Below are positions 60,747-64,000 of a DNA stretch of 64,000 nt, piece after piece; the stretch's first letter is position 1; every line of letters starts with the position of its first letter. This DNA is from Sphingobacterium psychroaquaticum (GTDB lineage: Bacteria; Bacteroidota; Bacteroidia; Sphingobacteriales; Sphingobacteriaceae), in contig NZ_FXAU01000003.1 of the NCBI RefSeq assembly GCF_900177625.1, positions 62,001 through 126,000 of the forward strand, in the 5' to 3' direction. The notes beneath the pieces are model-generated. The model was not told the DNA's origin. It saw only the letters and a program-made list of their open reading frames with translations, and made no database searches. Position numbers and translations under genes: made by a program.

Positions 60747-61727
60747 ATGATAAATAAAAAAAATATAGGGTTGTGGGCTGTCGGTATGTTATGTACGGTG
60801 TTTGTTTCGGCGCAGGAAGGAAGTGGCGTACACCAGTTTGTTTCCAAGGGAAATCCCATCATTACACATAAATATACGGCAGACCCCGCTACATTGGTAC
60901 ATGCGGGGACCGTGTACCTCTATGCGGGGCATGATATTGCTCCTCCAGGAAAGGAACACTACCAGATGGATGAGTGGTTAGTGTTTTCCACTACCGACCT
61001 CGTAAATTGGAGAGAACATCCGTCGCCGTTGAAAGCAACAGATTTCCGTTGGGCAAAAGGGGATGCCTGGGCCTCACAGGTGGTGGAGAAGAATGGTAAA
61101 TTTTACTGGTATGCTACGGTAGAGCACGGTGCGATCCATGGAAAAGCTATTGGCGTTGCGGTCTCCGATAGCCCAGTTGGTCCCTTTGTGGATGCCCGTG
61201 GAACAGCCTTGGTGACGAATGATATGACAAAAGATACAGAGATCAGTTGGGATGATATTGATCCAACGGTTTTTATTGATGACAACGGGCAAGCTTATAT
61301 CTTCTGGGGGAATACAGTTTGTTACTACGCAAAGCTGAAGGATAATATGACGGAGCTTGACGGCCCGTTTAAACGAGTGGAATTACCCCAATTCACGGAG
61401 GCCCCTTGGGTACATAAGAGGGATGGCTGGTACTACTTGAGCTATGCCAGTGAGTTTCCGGAAAAAACGGTTTATGCCATGAGCCGTTCGATCGACGGTC
61501 CTTGGGTCTATAAAGGAATACTCAATGAAGTGGCTGGTAATTCGAACACCAACCACCAAGCGATTTTAGACTATAAAGGAAAAACTTATTTTGTATACCA
61601 TAATGGTAGCATCAATCCACACGGAGGAAGTTATCGACGATCGGTATGTATCGATGAATTATACTATAACTCAGATGGTACAATTAAAAGGATTGTCATG
61701 ACGACAGAGGGAGTTAAAGCATTTTAG
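60747..61727 (+). CDS. GH43 family exported arabinan- or arabinoside-hydrolase
   Basis: A 326-residue exported five-bladed beta-propeller glycosidase. The signal peptide ends at about residue 23 (VSAQEG). Catalytic residues of GH43 are recognisable: Asp46 in KYTADPATL, Asp172 in WDDIDPTVF and Glu218 in FTEAPWV. It is a single-domain form. GH43 enzymes include alpha-L-arabinofuranosidases and arabinanases; the operon context supports arabinan or arabinoside breakdown, but the linkage cannot be told. It lies 93 bp after GH97 and 26 bp before GH51. Confidence 0.88.
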   Translation: MINKKNIGLWAVGMLCTVFVSAQEGSGVHQFVSKGNPIITHKYTADPATLVHAGTVYLYAGHDIAPPGKEHYQMDEWLVFSTTDLVNWREHPSPLKATDFRWAKGDAWASQVVEKNGKFYWYATVEHGAIHGKAIGVAVSDSPVGPFVDARGTALVTNDMTKDTEISWDDIDPTVFIDDNGQAYIFWGNTVCYYAKLKDNMTELDGPFKRVELPQFTEAPWVHKRDGWYYLSYASEFPEKTVYAMSRSIDGPWVYKGILNEVAGNSNTNHQAILDYKGKTYFVYHNGSINPHGGSYRRSVCIDELYYNSDGTIKRIVMTTEGVKAF

Positions 61728-61753
61728 TAGCAGAAACAATTCGAATCTAAAGG

Positions 61754-63733
61754 ATGAAAAATATAAGAAAATATGTAGCTATAGCCTGTTTGGCTATGCA
61801 GGGAAGTGTACCGGTTTTGGCACAAGATAAAACGTTTACGGTACAGGTGGATCAACCTATAGCTCCAATTAATCAAAATATGTGGGGTATCTTTTTTGAG
61901 GATATCAATATGGGTGCCGATGGGGGAATCTATGCTGAATTAATAAAAAACCGATCGTTTGAGTTTTTTCGTCCTTTTATGGGATGGAAAAATTTAGGCC
62001 CCGTTGCGGAGGCAAATTATCTGATTTTAAATCGGCAGTCGGATCACGAAAGTAACCCGAGGTTCCTACGTGTAAATACCACGAAGGGTACGAGCAAGCC
62101 TATTGGACTCCAGAATGAAGGTTTCCGTGGGATGGGAGTCAAGACGGGCGTTGGCTATGAGTTTTCCGTGATGTATAGGCAAAAAACGAGTGGTGTTAGC
62201 CTACGCGTAGAGCTGGTCGATACATTAGGCAATGTGTTGGGAAAAGGGATGCTTATCCCTTCGAATACAGGTACAGGTTGGCATAGCCAAAGTATGACGT
62301 TTACCTCCAATAAAACCGATGCAAAAGCAAAGCTGAATATTTGGTTTGAGGGGCAAGGAGAAATAGACCTGGATATGATTTCGCTATTTCCTACGGATAC
62401 GTGGAAAGGACGTAAAAAGGGCTTGCGCGCTGATATGGTACAGGCGTTGGCGGATCTGAAACCAGGTTTTTTACGATTCCCCGGCGGGTGTATTGTCGAA
62501 GGGTTTGACTTGTCACAACGCTTTCAATGGAAGAAGACTGTTGGTGCTATAGAAGACCGTCAACTCATTATCAATCGCTGGAATTTTGAATTTGGACACC
62601 GTTTGACCCCTGATTATTTCCAGACCTTTGGGTTAGGTTTTTATGAATACTTTTTGTTGGCGGAAGATATTGGAGCAGCACCTTTGCCAATCCTAAATTG
62701 TGGTATGGCGTGCCAGTTTAACACGGGGGAGCTCGTTCCTTTGGAAGAGCTTGATCCCTATGTGCAGGATGCACTTGATCTGATTGAGTTTGCGAATGGC
62801 GCTGTAACCACAAAATGGGGAAAATTACGTGCAGACATGGGGCATCCTGAGCCGTTTAACCTTAAAATGTTAGGGGTAGGGAATGAAAACTGGGGGCCAC
62901 AATATATTGAACGCTTAGCTGTTTTTCAAAAAGCGCTTAAAGCTCAACATCCCGAAATTGAGATTGTAGCCAGCTCGGGCACAGACCCTGAGGGAGAACG
63001 TTTTGTATACCTGGATAAAGAGTTGCGGGCGATGGGTATTGATATTATTGATGAGCATTATTATAGATCCCCGGATTGGTTCTTGAATAATGCAAAACGC
63101 TACGATAACTATGATCGTCAAGGGCCAAAGGTTTTTGCTGGGGAATATGCTTCACACAGTAAAAACATGTTCCGTTCAGAGTATCGGAACAATTGGGAAG
63201 CCGCTTTATCTGAGGCTGCTTTCCTGACCGGATTAGAACGGAATGCGGCGGTGGTACAACTCGCATCTTATGCACCTCTATTTGCGCATATCGACGGTTG
63301 GCAATGGACACCCGATTTGATTTGGGTGGATAATTTAAAGACATATCTCACCCCAAGTTATTATGTGCAAAAGCTGTATTCAACAAACAAAGGCACACAT
63401 GTACTGCCCTTATTGTCCGAAGGCCAAGCAGTGGCAGGTCAGGATGATTGTTATGCTTCGGCTGTCTTAGATAAAGAGCGCGATGAACTTATTATCAAAT
63501 TAGCCAATACGAGCGCAACGGAGAAAAGTATAGTATTCGATATCCGGGGAGTGAAAAAATTAAATGGAGAAGCGATTCATATCGTATTACAACATGATGA
63601 TCCATTAGCAATCAACGAAGTGGCGAAAGCTCCATTGGTGCTGCCACAAGAGCGTAAGTTTCCGATAAAGGGTTCAAAAATTTCGGTGCTAGCTAAAGCA
63701 CAATCTTTTAATGTGATTAAAATTAAACTATAA
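61754..63733 (+). CDS. GH51 alpha-L-arabinofuranosidase, exported
   Basis: A 659-residue exported enzyme. The signal peptide ends near residue 23 (VLAQ). A beta-sandwich insert at about 80-215 (a carbohydrate-binding-like jellyroll) precedes the catalytic (beta/alpha)8 barrel, with acid/base Glu378 in GVGNENWG and nucleophile Glu464 in VFAGEYASHS. GH51 members release terminal alpha-L-arabinofuranosyl residues from arabinan and arabinoxylan. The C-terminal beta domain ends NVIKIKL. Being extracellular or periplasmic, it should supply free arabinose to the symporter. Confidence 0.94.
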   Translation: MKNIRKYVAIACLAMQGSVPVLAQDKTFTVQVDQPIAPINQNMWGIFFEDINMGADGGIYAELIKNRSFEFFRPFMGWKNLGPVAEANYLILNRQSDHESNPRFLRVNTTKGTSKPIGLQNEGFRGMGVKTGVGYEFSVMYRQKTSGVSLRVELVDTLGNVLGKGMLIPSNTGTGWHSQSMTFTSNKTDAKAKLNIWFEGQGEIDLDMISLFPTDTWKGRKKGLRADMVQALADLKPGFLRFPGGCIVEGFDLSQRFQWKKTVGAIEDRQLIINRWNFEFGHRLTPDYFQTFGLGFYEYFLLAEDIGAAPLPILNCGMACQFNTGELVPLEELDPYVQDALDLIEFANGAVTTKWGKLRADMGHPEPFNLKMLGVGNENWGPQYIERLAVFQKALKAQHPEIEIVASSGTDPEGERFVYLDKELRAMGIDIIDEHYYRSPDWFLNNAKRYDNYDRQGPKVFAGEYASHSKNMFRSEYRNNWEAALSEAAFLTGLERNAAVVQLASYAPLFAHIDGWQWTPDLIWVDNLKTYLTPSYYVQKLYSTNKGTHVLPLLSEGQAVAGQDDCYASAVLDKERDELIIKLANTSATEKSIVFDIRGVKKLNGEAIHIVLQHDDPLAINEVAKAPLVLPQERKFPIKGSKISVLAKAQSFNVIKIKL

Positions 63734-63740
63734 GAAGTCT

Positions 63741-64000
63741 ATGAAGCATTTACTTCTTCTCGTTCTGATCGCTATAAAGCTCTGTGAGGGGATGGAGAGT
63801 TTTGCACAACCGTCTCCATCCAATAAAATTCAGCTCTTTCCGCTGCATGAGGTGCGCTTATTGGACGGGCCGTTTAAGCACGCGCAGGAAACGGATAAAA
63901 GGTATTTATTACGTTTGAATCCAGATTGTTTGCTGGCGCCGTTCTTGCGCGAAGCGGGTTTGCTGGCTAAGACGGATAGTTATACCAATTGGGAGAACAC
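63741..64000 (+). CDS. GH127-like beta-L-arabinofuranosidase, N-terminal part, cut by window end
   Basis: The 5' part of a gene starting with ATG at 63741, 7 bp after the GH51 stop. The first 86 codons give a signal peptide (MKHLLLLVLIAIKLCEG), then FPLHEVRLLDGPFKHAQETDK and RYLLRLNPDCLLAPFLREAGL, the opening of DUF1680/GH127 beta-L-arabinofuranosidases. The rest lies beyond the window. It adds a further arabinosidase to the operon. Confidence 0.8.
   Translation, partial: MKHLLLLVLIAIKLCEGMESFAQPSPSNKIQLFPLHEVRLLDGPFKHAQETDKRYLLRLNPDCLLAPFLREAGLLAKTDSYTNWEN

Noticed and set aside
1..64000. CRISPR arrays, tRNA or rRNA genes, prophage or intact insertion sequence
   Set aside because: No regularly spaced repeats, no cloverleaf with a CCA-type end, and no transposase or integrase motif was seen; an exhaustive search would need software.

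Overview
The window looks like a chromosomal segment of a Bacteroidota bacterium, most likely a Sphingobacterium/Pedobacter-type member of the Sphingobacteriaceae. The support is a SusC/SusD pair, several TonB-dependent receptors, DUF4905-, DUF2480- and DUF5018-type proteins, HmuY-type lipoproteins, and many promoters matching the Bacteroidota -7 consensus TAnnTTTG. I saw no tRNA, rRNA, CRISPR array, prophage or intact transposase. Names rest on motif and family recognition by eye; no database search was run.

Layout. 0-7 kb: housekeeping and envelope genes (uridine-kinase-like, LysM/RlpA-like, NfeD protease, GH25, thioredoxin, cysteine desulfurase, MscS). 7-13.3 kb: a sensor kinase and a SusC/SusD pair ending in a strong terminator. 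13.6-14.9 kb: a GNAT-methyltransferase fusion. 15-29 kb: a large heme-acquisition region. It holds a heme oxygenase with a hidden 39-residue membrane ORF and a Fur-like DNA-binding protein; a lipoprotein operon (HmuY-like, two DUF5018-like lipoproteins, a secreted protein, a di-heme peroxidase); a receptor operon (HmuR-like receptor and two more HmuY-like lipoproteins); and a divergent HmuTUV-like ABC importer followed by an AraC-type regulator. A second iron locus (TonB receptor and PepSY membrane protein) lies at 33-36.5 kb.

One 21-bp palindrome, TATTTA-R-A-N5-T-Y-TAAATA, recurs upstream of the heme oxygenase, lipoprotein operon, HmuR operon, hmuT, the AraC-type gene and the 34-36 kb TonB receptor, and once at the left edge. 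Iron-responsive (Fur) control of one dispersed regulon is the simplest reading.

29.2-32 kb: a SufR-like regulator, a nitroreductase, a divergent DUF2480 paralogue and an FMN reductase, linked by a repeated 12-mer. 36.6-42.6 kb: assorted small-operon genes, including a secreted protein built of ~21-residue repeats. 42.7-47.3 kb: a DNA-damage-type polymerase cassette (DnaE2-like and Pol IV) divergent from a small XRE regulator, with two palindromes between them.

50.8-64 kb: an L-arabinose locus. A Nudix-fold AraR-type regulator with a degenerate Nudix box is divergent from araB-araD-araA, a sodium/sugar symporter, a mutarotase and a run of exported glycosidases (GH97, GH43, GH51 and the start of a GH127). 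The products fit release of arabinose from plant arabinan or arabinoside side chains, import, isomerisation, phosphorylation and epimerisation to D-xylulose-5-phosphate.
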